The notes: generated by a model not told the origin, from the sequence alone. 64,000 nt of DNA from Pseudomonas fragi (GCF_002269505.1 NZ_NQKQ01000023.1:1-64000), one strand, 5' to 3'; shown: positions 27,668 through 37,222, counted from the first letter of the stretch. Translations and numbers: made by a program.

Positions 27668-28528
27668 TTAGACCGTCACAGCCCTGCGGTCTAGCCGGCT
27701 TATCCAGACGGCAATCAATATCACCAGCCCGCCCAGGAACAACCGCCCCAGAGGCTCGTGCTGATTCCAGATCAACAGGCTGAAAAACAGCCCCACCGGC
27801 ACATGCACGTTGTTCATGACCGCCAGGGTAGCGCCACTGACCATGCACGCCCCCTTGTTCCACCAGTACAAGCCAAGCGCAGTGGAAACCAGCCCCAGAA
27901 ACACCAGTACACCCCACTGCAAGGGGGCTTCAGGCCAGAAATCGGCTTTGCCGAACAGCACAAAAGCAGGCAATACCACAGCCAGCGCACCGAGATAAAA
28001 GTAGCCAAAGCGCCGGTAATGCGGCAAGTCGCTTGGGTAGCGTGCAACCAGATGTCGGTACATGACCTGACCGGCGGCATAAGTGAAGTTGCCCAGTTGC
28101 AGGAGCAGGAAACCCTTGAAAAAGTCTGGGCTGATGCTGTCAAAGCGAATCACCGCGGCGCCCATTACAGCCACCAGCGCCGCCACCAGCGCCCAGGGGT
28201 TGAAGCGACGGTTGATTGCATCTTCGATCAGTGTCACGTGCAGCGGCGTCAGGATGGTGAACAGCAACACCTCCGGCACCGTAAGCACACGAAAACTCAA
28301 GTACAGGCAGACGTAAGTGATGCCGAACTGCAGCGCCCCGATCAACAGCATGCCACGCATGAAACCGGGTTCGACCTGGCGCCAGCGCGTCAGTGGAATA
28401 AACACCAGCCCCGCCAGCACCACACGCACCAGCACCGCGAAATAGCTGTCGACGTGCCCCGCCAGATACTCGCCGATCAGGCTGAAAGAGAACGCCTGGA
28501 TCAGGGTGACAAATAACAGATAGCCCAT
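27668..28528 (-). CDS. EamA/DMT family transporter
   Basis: A 286-residue transporter with ten helices in two EamA repeats, for example GALQFGITYVCLYLSFRVL and VSTALGLYWWNKGACMVSGATLAVMNNVHVP near the end of the second repeat. The latter Trp-Trp-Asn segment resembles the carboxylate/amino acid/amine exporter subgroup. Fourth-closest neighbour of the giant toxin gene, but nothing ties the two together. Confidence 0.88.
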   Translation of the reverse strand: MGYLLFVTLIQAFSFSLIGEYLAGHVDSYFAVLVRVVLAGLVFIPLTRWRQVEPGFMRGMLLIGALQFGITYVCLYLSFRVLTVPEVLLFTILTPLHVTLIEDAINRRFNPWALVAALVAVMGAAVIRFDSISPDFFKGFLLLQLGNFTYAAGQVMYRHLVARYPSDLPHYRRFGYFYLGALAVVLPAFVLFGKADFWPEAPLQWGVLVFLGLVSTALGLYWWNKGACMVSGATLAVMNNVHVPVGLFFSLLIWNQHEPLGRLFLGGLVILIAVWISRLDRRAVTV

Positions 28529-28682
28529 GTATCTCTCGCTCAGAAAACCTTAGTCGCTTGCTCGTTCACGCCGCGGCGAGCCCGATGGAATGCGCGACCT
28601 TAGCGGGTTTGTCCTGGAAGTAAAATGCTGGTTTTGTAATCTTGTCTGTGTAAGCGGGATTGAAGGCTTGGTATGCATCGCG

Positions 28683-31600
28683 CTAGAAATCAGTCAGGCG
28701 CTTCCATTCCTGCAACGCATCCGGGCCCAGCGGCCTGAACAACGCGGGATCGTGAAAGAGCGCCTGCTGGATATCGACTTCGCTCATGGTTGCGCTTTGC
28801 CCCATAAATGGCACCAACTGCCCGTGCCACAGGGCTCCGTCCGGGGTGAAATAACCACTTTTGTAGGGCCGTCCGGGGTAAATCTGCGCGTAGATTTTCT
28901 CGGCAAAATAATCCACCACACTTTCGTCATAATTGACCTCCGCGCCCGATATGGCCTGCAGACCGGCCCTGCGGTGGGAAGCGGCATGGACATACTCATG
29001 CACTACCGTCGAGCGCACCTTGTCGGCATCCACAAGACCGTTTACCACATAATCCGGATGATCCGTGGCGATGTGAATCTTGCCTTGTGGCGAGGTCCAG
29101 GCAACCGGGCTGGATTTTGCAGAAGTGGCATCGTAGGGAATGCCCATTTTGACCGCCAGATCACTGGCCGTTGTCGATATAACCTCAACCCCTTCCAGTT
29201 CGACGTTGAACCGGGTGCGAATTTCCTGCTCAATTCGCTTGAAATCGATGCCACTCGCAACTTTCCAGGGAGTGCTCGCTGGCAGGTTGTTCAGGTTGCG
29301 GTAAAGCTGCGGTCCGTCCGGTTCCGGAGTGAACAGGATTTCAGGGGCGGTCTCCCATTTCGATCTTGGCTTGGGTTGCAGGGTGATCTCCGGGGCCAGT
29401 TCCCAAACACCCGTGTTCTGGCCCTGAACGGGCCTGTAGGCAACAAAAGGGCCAGCCTGTTCGCCATCTGCATGCAACTGCCAGAATCTGTTTCTGACCC
29501 TTACTACCTCATAAAGCTCAGGCGGATCCCCAGCCGCGATATAGGATCTGTTGTCGAAGGTATGGACGCCAGCTGTCGTGTCGGGCTGCCGCCCTTGCAA
29601 TGACACGTCGCTGCGCCGATAAACAGTCATGTCCTCCAACACCGCCAGCTTCCCTTCGCCATGCAGATTCCAGGTTTGCAGGCTGGCCGTTTCAAACACT
29701 TCATTTCCCCCGCCCTTGATCCCTCTTCGTTTCCATAACCCCGCCTCATCTGCTTCAGGCCTGGCGATTATCCCGCTGCTGAGCAGTTGCGAAGGATTGT
29801 GAGGATTTTTGACTCGCAACAAATAGTAGCCATCAGGGAGATCAGGGCTGGCAGAAACGAAGAATTGTTGCCGATTGAAATGTACGGCCCGGGCACCAGA
29901 AGTCAAACGCGGCCCGTAGGGGAGATTGGATACAGGATCAAGCAGGCGGTAGTCATTGGCAGTGGCGCTACCCATATTACGGACCTGTACACCCTGGACG
30001 TCGTTGACCCTGCGAAGCTCATCGCCTTGAACCATCGGTTTCCAGATCTCCGTATCCGTGACAGTCGCCAGCCCATGCTTGATTTCATGGCGCGCCACGC
30101 TTGAGAGCCTGGCCGTTTGCCTCAAGTGCTCGAGCCCTTTATCCGCCAGATTAGCACCGCCCTTGAACACTTTGCCGCTAGTCCACTTGAGCAACTGGGG
30201 CAGGCCATCCAGGGGGTTAAGCTCCTGGATCAGTGACACCACCAGCGTTCTGGCCAGTTTCCCCAGCCGGGGCAATACCGCTTTGAAACCGATCTTCCCG
30301 GCCGTGTTAATCACACGTGCTGCGCCCCCGGCAAATCGTACGACGGGCAAGAAAAACAACAGATCCAGAAGTACTCCAAATTTCCCCGATGCTCGGCGCA
30401 CCTGATCATCGGAGAGCAAGTCGTCGATAGAACCCCAAAAAGGCGTAATTGCCTTCAAAAATGACAGCCCGGGATGCTCATAGTCGAAAGCTGTTACTCC
30501 TCGGGCAGCCGCACGGGCTTGATCCTTGTCGACATAAAGCGGAATCAGTCTGGCGATCTGTTTGCTGCGCGAGGAATTGAACGTATCGGGCAGAAGACGG
30601 CTCGTCTCGTCTAACGCAAGCAAACTGCCAAGCTCCTCGACAATTAACCTGGATCGGGAGATACCATTGGGCACGGGCTTCTGCCCGGTCCGGTAAGCAT
30701 TTTCATCAAGATTCAAAACCGTGCCATGCCGGAAGTTGTGAATCCAGGTATGAATACCGATTTTTTTTGGAGCTATTACTCCCCCTACCAGCAACGGCTT
30801 GAGCCTTGGGCTCTCATGTATGTGAAGCGCCCTCGGGAAAATCTCGTAAATATCACAGGTTTGCGCTTTGCATACTTCGAGAATAAACCCCTGACGCAAC
30901 ATCAGTGAGTCCGTGATTTTGGGGGAGTCCTCCCTGACACTGCCCATACTTTCCGCTCTGACGCGCAACACCCTGATAGGACAGCACTCGATGTCCTGGC
31001 GCTGTTGCGTGGGCAGACTGTCCAGTAAAAACCTGACCACTGTCTGTTGTGCTGCTATAAGCGCAGCCTCATGAGCATCGTACTGCCGGTTGAACTCGTG
31101 CTCGATATCCACCGGCAACTTCTTTAGCCGTGAGAACAGCTCGGCACTTGCACGGATCTCTTCGGCACTTGGCATGGTTGTTGACGTGTGCGGGGGGAAA
31201 TCAAGCTGCAGATGCTTGCCGGCTGCGTAAAGTTCAAACAGCGGAACGCTGCCCCTCGCAGCCGTGAACTTGCTGATATCGGGGTTCAGGCCGTGTTTGA
31301 CCAGCTCTTTTTTTGCAATTTCAAGCCTTTCGGGAGCTGGTTTGAACAGGTCATTGGTTGCTTTAAGAATTGCGTGTTCATACGCATCCAGAGCCTTTAC
31401 TGCTTGCTGAATCTCCACACTGGAATAGGCACCCAGTGCCATTTTTGGCACAACGCCATGCAGAGCAGCCCAGGCCAACAGTGGTGGCAGGCGCAAGGCA
31501 AGAATGGCGGCAGACTTTTCGCGAACCCCGGCCTGCTCCTGCCCGGTTGCCTTGGCGGGAAAAATCAGCCCCGGCCCTTGCTGGCCAGGCAACAAGATAA

Positions 31601-34517
31601 CTTCCTGAAAGGTCATGCGCTGTGTCGAGCCTGGCTCGATGGCATGCGCCAGTTCGGCACCATGGCGCAAGTTGACCCAACTGGCCGAGCCGTAAGTCAG
31701 TTCGGCGGGAATATCGCGCACACTGAATTCCGCTGGCATGGCCGTTTGCAATAACCGCGCAAGCAGCGCTGCAAATGCTGGCGAAGTGGCTTGTCGTGAA
31801 GAGAGCAAATAGCTCTCAAAATCGCTGAGGATCCATGGGTAAGTCCTGCCCCATAGACGTTCCGAGTGCATATCGTAACCGGCGACTTCACCAGCCTGTG
31901 AGTAACGAAGCACAAGAGCCTTCCAGACCAGTTGGGTACTAAGCGTCACCAGACTGGACTCGCCATCGCCGGCGCCATACCACCCCAGGGTCTTAATCAA
32001 TTCACGGCCCAGCCACTGACCGCCTTCTGAAGAGAGTAACTGTTGCAACGCGACTGCAGGTTGGGTGCCTGCGAAACGGGCAGGGTCAAAACCGGGAAAA
32101 TAATGCGCCAGTACTTCCAGCGGCGGCAGAGCGTTAACACCTTGTGAGGGCTGCCGGGCCGATATAAATGCCTTGACGGCATTCAGGAGCTTTCGCTCCT
32201 GAGCGGCATTGAGCAGGCTGTCAATCAAGGGAGTGCCCCGCTCCATGCTCAAATACCGGACTGCATACTGTTCTTCAAGATCGCTCAGTGCATGCAGCCT
32301 GTCAGCCGCCGTAGTCGGGTCAGGCGGCATGATACGGTAGTACTTCAGCATTTCCGGGAGGGTTACGGACTCGCCGTAATCAAAAAGATAGGTTGGCCTG
32401 TCATTCTGCAAATAAGTTTCCAGATGTCTGCGCAGCCTGCCAGGAAGTGTTCCGGCAAGCGGCAAGCGCTGATACAGCACCTGCACGGCCTCACCACGCC
32501 ACTCATCCTTGAACAACTGAAACTGGCGGCATACCTCGCTGATGGCGCACTGCAGTGCTGAATGCATGGCTGGCCGCAGCCTGCGCGAAGTAGGCACGTC
32601 AGCCTGCTTCAACATTTCGGACATTGCCTGCAAGTCCGCCAGGGTAGCTTCCGCCTGCTGTTTGAACGTATTTATGGGCGCATCGGGCACCGGCTCGGAT
32701 TTTGTAGGCAATTGGTACTCAACAGCGATGTATCTCAATGGCCGGACAACGGCCTCCATGCTTTGAAGAAACTCCGGCACTGCCAATTCGATGCACTTCT
32801 CGCCTGCACATATGTAGAGCAGATCTACTTGAGCAGAAACGCTGAATGCCTCGCGATCAGCGGCCATCTCGCGCAGCACATCGCCGAACGGTCTGGAACT
32901 GACCAGTTGCAGATGCTCGGGATTGATCTTCCCGGCTGACAAATCGGTGATATGGCTGTCATCGCGGTAACCATTGAGGCTCAGGCTGTCCAGATCCAGG
33001 GGAGAAACCAGCGACTGGATCCGGGGGAATGTCTGCAGCAGTCCTTCAATCAAGGCGGCATCCCTCAACGGTTGCGCGGCGTGTTTTCCCTGCAGTGCCG
33101 CCTCACGCACCTGCAACACATGTCCGACACGGAATCTGGCTTTCAGATCAATTGCCTGCTCCAGATATAAGGGCTCTACCGCGCCAGAACGGATCAGGTG
33201 TGCACAACTGTCTTGCTGCCAGGCCAACAGCGTTGACATGCAGTGGGTAAAGGCAGCTTCGCTGGCAACGGCCGGATAGTCCGCTAGAGCCCGGGGGCTA
33301 TGGGCAACAACAGCTTCCCGATGATTCAAGGCGACCCCGGCCAGCAACCAGGGATGGTTTTGCGGCTGATCCAGCCACAGGGTCATGGACTGATTGAACT
33401 CACTGCCCGAGGAAAACTCGATCAGCCCCTGACCAGGAATCAGCAGGATGACACCCGCAGAACTGTGAACGGGCGAGTCCCAGGGGCTACTGGTAAGAAT
33501 CAGACATCCCGCCACCCGGGCCTCGATTCCAGGCACCCGCAGAATCAGTTCATAAACACCGGGGCTGTGCGTATCAACCACATCACCTGAGACTCTGGTT
33601 ATCTGCTTGAGCATGGCCCCTCCTTCAGCCGTCAAGGTGCCATCGCGCATCCGCATATTGGCTTCAGCGTTCCTTTGTCTGGCCATTGCTTGTACCAGCC
33701 ACACCTTGAGCGGCTGGTTCATCGGCAAGTCACGGGCGTAGCGATTGTCGGCGTCCTGCAGCAGCCTGCGCAGAGCACCCGGTTTCTCCAGACCGGAGTG
33801 ACTGCGATAAGGATGGCCCGCAGTGGCCGAAGGGTATGTCCAGGTAGTCATTTGCCCGTCCGTGTTCATGTCTCCCGGATGCGCGGCCAACTTACCGCTC
33901 TCCCTGTAGGTCGTGAACAGCTGGGTAATGCTGCGGCTCTCCCACTCATGCCCGGATGCCCCAAGAACACCGAATACGAGTCGCTGCGGATCGACACCTG
34001 CCAGCTCATGGGGCGAGGCCAGGGCCATGGCAGACTTGAGCCCATCCAGCGGATTCCCGCTGTAATAAGCCACGATCTGACGCTGGCAGTGCGTGTAAGC
34101 CCGCGCCGCCACTTCCTTCAGCAAGGCTGTAAGCTGACTGGCGGTGTTGTCGTCGCCAACAATGCGTGCGCCTAGATCCCCATCGCTTCCTGCCTTGTCG
34201 AAAATCCCGACCATCCCCTGATAAACCGGCAGTTCACGGCTCGCCAGATATCGATTCAATTCCTCACTCAGACTCCGGGAACTGGCGGGCCTGGCAATCT
34301 GCTCTGTCTGATTCTGGTTCCACGCAAGCCGATAATCGGTGACATGCATCGCATCCAGATCAAACGCTTGCGAAACAAACGCAAATCGCCGGTGTAACGT
34401 TGTGCGAAACAGATCTCTGGCGGCAGCCAGAAACGTCGGCTGCCTGTCGAGGTGGCCAGCAATGGCGGCCTCCTCTTTATACAGTTGCTCTTCAGGCCGG
34501 GACGAAACAATGGACAT
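28683..34517 (-). CDS. Giant DUF6543 (dermonecrotic toxin-like) protein with C-terminal zinc metallopeptidase
   Basis: A 1944-residue protein without signal peptide. The N-terminal part has the layout of Pseudomonas DUF6543 proteins: a region about 315-420 with SPGVYELILRVPG, LILTSS, GVILLIPGQGLIEFSS and LWLDQPQNHPWLLAGV. A second block near 1200-1260 has FILEVCKAQTCDIYEIFPRAL, and a hydrophobic stretch lies at about 1370-1410 (LLDLLFFLPVVRFAGGAARV). A beta-rich segment (about 1490-1720) is followed by a C-terminal domain with HEYVH at 1840-1844 and ESVVDYFAE (Glu1865 or later Glu1873), a zincin signature. Related large proteins are effectors or toxins acting on eukaryotic cells; protease activity here is inference. 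No immunity or secretion gene adjoins it, and its codon and base composition look less GC-rich than neighbours, suggesting transfer. ATG at 34517. Confidence 0.85.
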   Translation of the reverse strand: MSIVSSRPEEQLYKEEAAIAGHLDRQPTFLAAARDLFRTTLHRRFAFVSQAFDLDAMHVTDYRLAWNQNQTEQIARPASSRSLSEELNRYLASRELPVYQGMVGIFDKAGSDGDLGARIVGDDNTASQLTALLKEVAARAYTHCQRQIVAYYSGNPLDGLKSAMALASPHELAGVDPQRLVFGVLGASGHEWESRSITQLFTTYRESGKLAAHPGDMNTDGQMTTWTYPSATAGHPYRSHSGLEKPGALRRLLQDADNRYARDLPMNQPLKVWLVQAMARQRNAEANMRMRDGTLTAEGGAMLKQITRVSGDVVDTHSPGVYELILRVPGIEARVAGCLILTSSPWDSPVHSSAGVILLIPGQGLIEFSSGSEFNQSMTLWLDQPQNHPWLLAGVALNHREAVVAHSPRALADYPAVASEAAFTHCMSTLLAWQQDSCAHLIRSGAVEPLYLEQAIDLKARFRVGHVLQVREAALQGKHAAQPLRDAALIEGLLQTFPRIQSLVSPLDLDSLSLNGYRDDSHITDLSAGKINPEHLQLVSSRPFGDVLREMAADREAFSVSAQVDLLYICAGEKCIELAVPEFLQSMEAVVRPLRYIAVEYQLPTKSEPVPDAPINTFKQQAEATLADLQAMSEMLKQADVPTSRRLRPAMHSALQCAISEVCRQFQLFKDEWRGEAVQVLYQRLPLAGTLPGRLRRHLETYLQNDRPTYLFDYGESVTLPEMLKYYRIMPPDPTTAADRLHALSDLEEQYAVRYLSMERGTPLIDSLLNAAQERKLLNAVKAFISARQPSQGVNALPPLEVLAHYFPGFDPARFAGTQPAVALQQLLSSEGGQWLGRELIKTLGWYGAGDGESSLVTLSTQLVWKALVLRYSQAGEVAGYDMHSERLWGRTYPWILSDFESYLLSSRQATSPAFAALLARLLQTAMPAEFSVRDIPAELTYGSASWVNLRHGAELAHAIEPGSTQRMTFQEVILLPGQQGPGLIFPAKATGQEQAGVREKSAAILALRLPPLLAWAALHGVVPKMALGAYSSVEIQQAVKALDAYEHAILKATNDLFKPAPERLEIAKKELVKHGLNPDISKFTAARGSVPLFELYAAGKHLQLDFPPHTSTTMPSAEEIRASAELFSRLKKLPVDIEHEFNRQYDAHEAALIAAQQTVVRFLLDSLPTQQRQDIECCPIRVLRVRAESMGSVREDSPKITDSLMLRQGFILEVCKAQTCDIYEIFPRALHIHESPRLKPLLVGGVIAPKKIGIHTWIHNFRHGTVLNLDENAYRTGQKPVPNGISRSRLIVEELGSLLALDETSRLLPDTFNSSRSKQIARLIPLYVDKDQARAAARGVTAFDYEHPGLSFLKAITPFWGSIDDLLSDDQVRRASGKFGVLLDLLFFLPVVRFAGGAARVINTAGKIGFKAVLPRLGKLARTLVVSLIQELNPLDGLPQLLKWTSGKVFKGGANLADKGLEHLRQTARLSSVARHEIKHGLATVTDTEIWKPMVQGDELRRVNDVQGVQVRNMGSATANDYRLLDPVSNLPYGPRLTSGARAVHFNRQQFFVSASPDLPDGYYLLRVKNPHNPSQLLSSGIIARPEADEAGLWKRRGIKGGGNEVFETASLQTWNLHGEGKLAVLEDMTVYRRSDVSLQGRQPDTTAGVHTFDNRSYIAAGDPPELYEVVRVRNRFWQLHADGEQAGPFVAYRPVQGQNTGVWELAPEITLQPKPRSKWETAPEILFTPEPDGPQLYRNLNNLPASTPWKVASGIDFKRIEQEIRTRFNVELEGVEVISTTASDLAVKMGIPYDATSAKSSPVAWTSPQGKIHIATDHPDYVVNGLVDADKVRSTVVHEYVHAASHRRAGLQAISGAEVNYDESVVDYFAEKIYAQIYPGRPYKSGYFTPDGALWHGQLVPFMGQSATMSEVDIQQALFHDPALFRPLGPDALQEWKRLTDF

Positions 34518-34675
34518 GGTGCATCTGCCTCAATCAGTGACGTTTTGCCATGGGATAAGTCCCCGCACAAAACAACCGATGAGCAAACTAGCAGAGCGCG
34601 GCGGGATAAAAAGATAGATATGTAAGGCACCCGAGCCATCTCGAAATGCTTGGTGCCTGTACAAAATAGCCGGGC

Positions 34676-34710
34676 AAAAAAAACCCGATCTAGCGCACGG
34701 GCTGATCGGG
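34676..34710 (-). terminator. Terminator of azoR (minus strand)
   Basis: Stem CCCGATC (34684-34690) / GATCGGG (34704-34710), with eight A residues at 34676-34683 that read as a T-run on the minus strand. It ends transcripts from azoR and so insulates the toxin gene, whose own promoter must lie in 34518-34675; I found no convincing -35/-10 pair there. Confidence 0.75.
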
Positions 34711-34816
34711 CATGAGCACTCAAAAAAGTGCAAAGGGAGGTTCGATGCGCGAACCGCTTGCTTGAAGGAGCAATAAAACAATTAAGCCATCGGGCGATTA
34801 TCTGTCGATTAACAGA

Positions 34817-35416
34817 CTAAGCGATGGCAGTCAGCCTGGCCTTGGCCTGATTCAAGCCTTTCTCCTGGAAGTCACCGCCCAGGTTCAGGCCTTCGGCATG
34901 GATAAAGGTCACATCGTGAATGCCGATAAAAGCCAGGACTTGCCGTAGATAGGGTTCCTGATGGTCCGAGGTGCTACCCGCATATAGCCCGCCGCGTGCG
35001 GTCAGCACGTATGCTTTCTTGCCGGTCAAAAGCCCCTGCGGCCCGGTTTCGGTGTACTTGAAGGTTACGCCGGCCCGCAACACGTGATCCAGCCAGGCTT
35101 TGAGCGTGCTCGGTATCGCGAAGTTGTACATGGGCGCCGCCAGCACCAGCACATCAGCGCCGAGTACCTCATCGGTCAACTCGTCGGAACGCTTCAGGGA
35201 AGCTTGTTCGTCTGCACTGCGTTGCGCTTCGGGCTTCATCCAGCCACCCAACAGGTTGGCATCAAGGTGCGGCACCGGGTTCAATGCAAGGTCACGTACG
35301 GTGACCTGATCAGCTGGACGGGCCGCTTGCCACTGGCTGATGAACTGCCGGGTCAACTGACGGGAAAAAGAGCCTTGTTGGCGGGCACTGCTTTCAATGA
35401 TCAGAACATTGGACAT
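34817..35416 (-). CDS. azoR: FMN-dependent NADH-azoreductase
   Basis: A 199-residue flavodoxin-like enzyme. LIIESSARQQGSFSRQLT is the FMN phosphate loop, LVLAAPMYNFAIPSTLKAWLDHVLRAGVTF the AzoR signature, and LTARGGLY the NADH/FMN region. It reduces azo compounds and quinones. ATG at 35416 starts MSNVLIIESSA. It lies divergent to a LysR gene, matching azoR3 (PA3223) and PA3225. A dyad GCTCCATC / GATGGAGC (35426-35458) lies just before the start and another possible operator at 35517-35532. Confidence 0.92.
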   Translation of the reverse strand: MSNVLIIESSARQQGSFSRQLTRQFISQWQAARPADQVTVRDLALNPVPHLDANLLGGWMKPEAQRSADEQASLKRSDELTDEVLGADVLVLAAPMYNFAIPSTLKAWLDHVLRAGVTFKYTETGPQGLLTGKKAYVLTARGGLYAGSTSDHQEPYLRQVLAFIGIHDVTFIHAEGLNLGGDFQEKGLNQAKARLTAIA

Positions 35417-35516
35417 GGCGGATAAGCTCCATCTGTAAATGCTGTAAGACGATGGAGCCAAGGTTAGAGAGCATTGCTTCGATAAAAAAGCGCAATTACC
35501 TGCTACAACCTATCTA

Positions 35517-35532
35517 TAAACCTGTTTGTTTA
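35517..35532. promoter_or_regulatory. Candidate LysR operator between azoR and LysR gene
   Basis: Perfect dyad TAAAC-N6-GTTTA in the divergent intergenic region, 41 bases upstream of the LysR GTG. AT-rich and of suitable size for a LysR site; assignment by position only. Confidence 0.4.
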
Positions 35533-35572
35533 GCGGTATCCTGTAGCCACTCCAACACCAGAGGAATTCATC

Positions 35573-36496
35573 GTGAAAGCGCCCCGCGTGACCCTTGATC
35601 AATGGCGCACCTTGCAGGCGGTGGTTGACCACGGTGGCTTCGCCCAAGCCGCTGAAGTACTCCACCGCTCGCAGTCGTCTGTCAGCTACACCGTGGCCCG
35701 CATGCAGGATCAGCTCGGCGTGCCGCTGCTACGCATCGACGGGCGCAAGGCGGTGCTGACCGAAGCGGGCGGCGTGTTGCTGCGCCGTTCGCGGCAACTG
35801 GTCAAGCAGGCCAGCCAGCTTGAAGACCTCGCCCATCATATGGAGCAAGGCTGGGAGGCCGAGGTGCGCCTGGTCGTCGACGCTGCCTACCCCAACGCCC
35901 GGCTGGTGCGTGCCCTGACAGCCTTTATGCCGCAAAGCCGGGGCTGTCGCGTGCGTCTGCGTGAAGAAGTGTTGTCCGGCGTCGAGGAGGTGCTGCTCGA
36001 AGGCGTGGCAGATCTGGCCATCAGCAGCTTCAATATTCCCGGCTATCTGGGTACCGAATTGAGCACCGTGGAATTTGTCGCCGTGGCCCACCCCGACCAC
36101 CCGCTGCATCGCCTGCAGCGCGAGTTGCACTTCCAGGATCTCGAAAGCCAGTTACAAGTGGTGATTCGTGATTCCGGGCGCCAGCAGCCACGCGACGTCG
36201 GCTGGCTGGGCTCCGAACAGCGCTGGACCGTGGGCAGCCTGGCCACGGCGGCCGCCTTCGTGAGCAGCGGGCTGGGGTTTGCCTGGTTGCCGCGGCACAT
36301 GATCGAGCGGGAGCTCAAGGAAGGCGTGCTCAAGCCACTCCCCCTCAACCAGGGCGGCAACCGCCACCCGGTGTTTTTCCTGTACGCCAACAAGGACAAA
36401 CCATTGGGCCCGGCGACACAGATTCTTGTCGAATTGTTGCAAACTTTCGACACGGCGCCGCTGGATGCGCCTTTCGCCGCGCCGCAGCAAGCGTGA
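35573..36496 (+). CDS. LysR family transcriptional regulator
   Basis: A 307-residue LysR protein. HTH: LDQWRTLQAVVDHGGFAQAAEVL with SQSSVSYTVARMQ; effector domain from about 92. GTG start with GAGGAA 7 bases upstream. Divergent from azoR, which is the likely target (quinone or electrophile response), as with PA3225 beside azoR3. The C-terminal dozen residues are Ala/Pro-rich and dispensable-looking. Confidence 0.9.
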   Translation: MKAPRVTLDQWRTLQAVVDHGGFAQAAEVLHRSQSSVSYTVARMQDQLGVPLLRIDGRKAVLTEAGGVLLRRSRQLVKQASQLEDLAHHMEQGWEAEVRLVVDAAYPNARLVRALTAFMPQSRGCRVRLREEVLSGVEEVLLEGVADLAISSFNIPGYLGTELSTVEFVAVAHPDHPLHRLQRELHFQDLESQLQVVIRDSGRQQPRDVGWLGSEQRWTVGSLATAAAFVSSGLGFAWLPRHMIERELKEGVLKPLPLNQGGNRHPVFFLYANKDKPLGPATQILVELLQTFDTAPLDAPFAAPQQA

Positions 36497-36588
36497 ACAG
36501 CAGTGGGCAGGAACCTGATTCGAGAATATCCTGTCCAACACCCGCCGCCCGTGAACATCTGCCATTGCAAGATGTGGCACGGGCACTG

Positions 36589-36628
36589 GTTCAATGCCCC
36601 CGGTGTCACTGCCGGTGTGGCATTGAAC
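36589..36628. repeat. Inverted repeat in the ppiA leader
   Basis: Perfect 10-bp arms GTTCAATGCC (36589-36598) and GGCATTGAAC (36619-36628), 30 bases before the ppiA ATG. It could be a terminator remnant of the LysR gene (no T-run) or a leader hairpin. A second small stem CATCT/AGATG lies near 36556-36574. Confidence 0.5.
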
Positions 36629-36658
36629 GGTCACCCAACTTTTCAGGATCACTGAACC

Positions 36659-37222
36659 ATGCTTAAAAAAATTGCTCTTGCCGCTGGCGCCCTGCTGTTC
36701 GCTGCCAACCTTATGGCGGCTGACGCTGCCAAAGCGCCTCATGTGGTGCTGGAAACCAGCTTTGGCAAGATCGAAATCGAACTGGATCCGGTCAAGGCTC
36801 CAATCAGCACTGAAAACTTTCTCAAGTATGTCGACAGCGGTTTTTACAGCAACACCATTTTTCACCGTGTGATCCCGGGCTTCATGGTGCAGGGTGGCGG
36901 TTTTACCTCGCAGATGGTGCAAAAGCAGACCCGCGACCCGATCAAGAACGAAGCCAGCAACGGCTTGCATAACGTTCGCGGGACCCTGTCGATGGCACGC
37001 ACCTCGAACCCGAACTCGGCCACCAGCCAATTCTTTATCAACGTGGCGGACAATGCGTTTCTGGACCCGGGCCGTGATGCCGGTTACGCCGTATTCGCCA
37101 AGGTGGTAAATGGCATGGATGTGGTTGACCAGATCGTCAACTCGCAAACCACCACCAAACAAGGCATGCAAAATGTGCCAATCGATCCGGTATTGATCAA
37201 GTCGGCCAAGCGCGTCGACTGA
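36659..37222 (+). CDS. ppiA: Periplasmic peptidyl-prolyl cis-trans isomerase A
   Basis: A 187-residue cyclophilin with a signal peptide (MLKKIALAAGALLFAANLMA). The mature domain has PISTENFLKYVDSGFYSNTIFHRVIPGFMVQGGGF (catalytic Arg in FHRVI), MARTSNPNSATSQFFINVADN and YAVFAKVVNGMDVVDQI. It isomerises proline bonds during periplasmic folding. Same place and length as PA3227 between a LysR gene and an ABC exporter. Confidence 0.95.
   Translation: MLKKIALAAGALLFAANLMAADAAKAPHVVLETSFGKIEIELDPVKAPISTENFLKYVDSGFYSNTIFHRVIPGFMVQGGGFTSQMVQKQTRDPIKNEASNGLHNVRGTLSMARTSNPNSATSQFFINVADNAFLDPGRDAGYAVFAKVVNGMDVVDQIVNSQTTTKQGMQNVPIDPVLIKSAKRVD

Noticed and set aside
28683..34517. Reading the giant protein as a type VI or contact-dependent antibacterial toxin
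   Set aside because: No PAAR, VgrG, Rhs or CdiA features and no immunity gene next to it.
36570..36590. TGGCAC resembling a sigma-54 -24 element before ppiA
   Set aside because: No GC dinucleotide at the -12 position with correct spacing.
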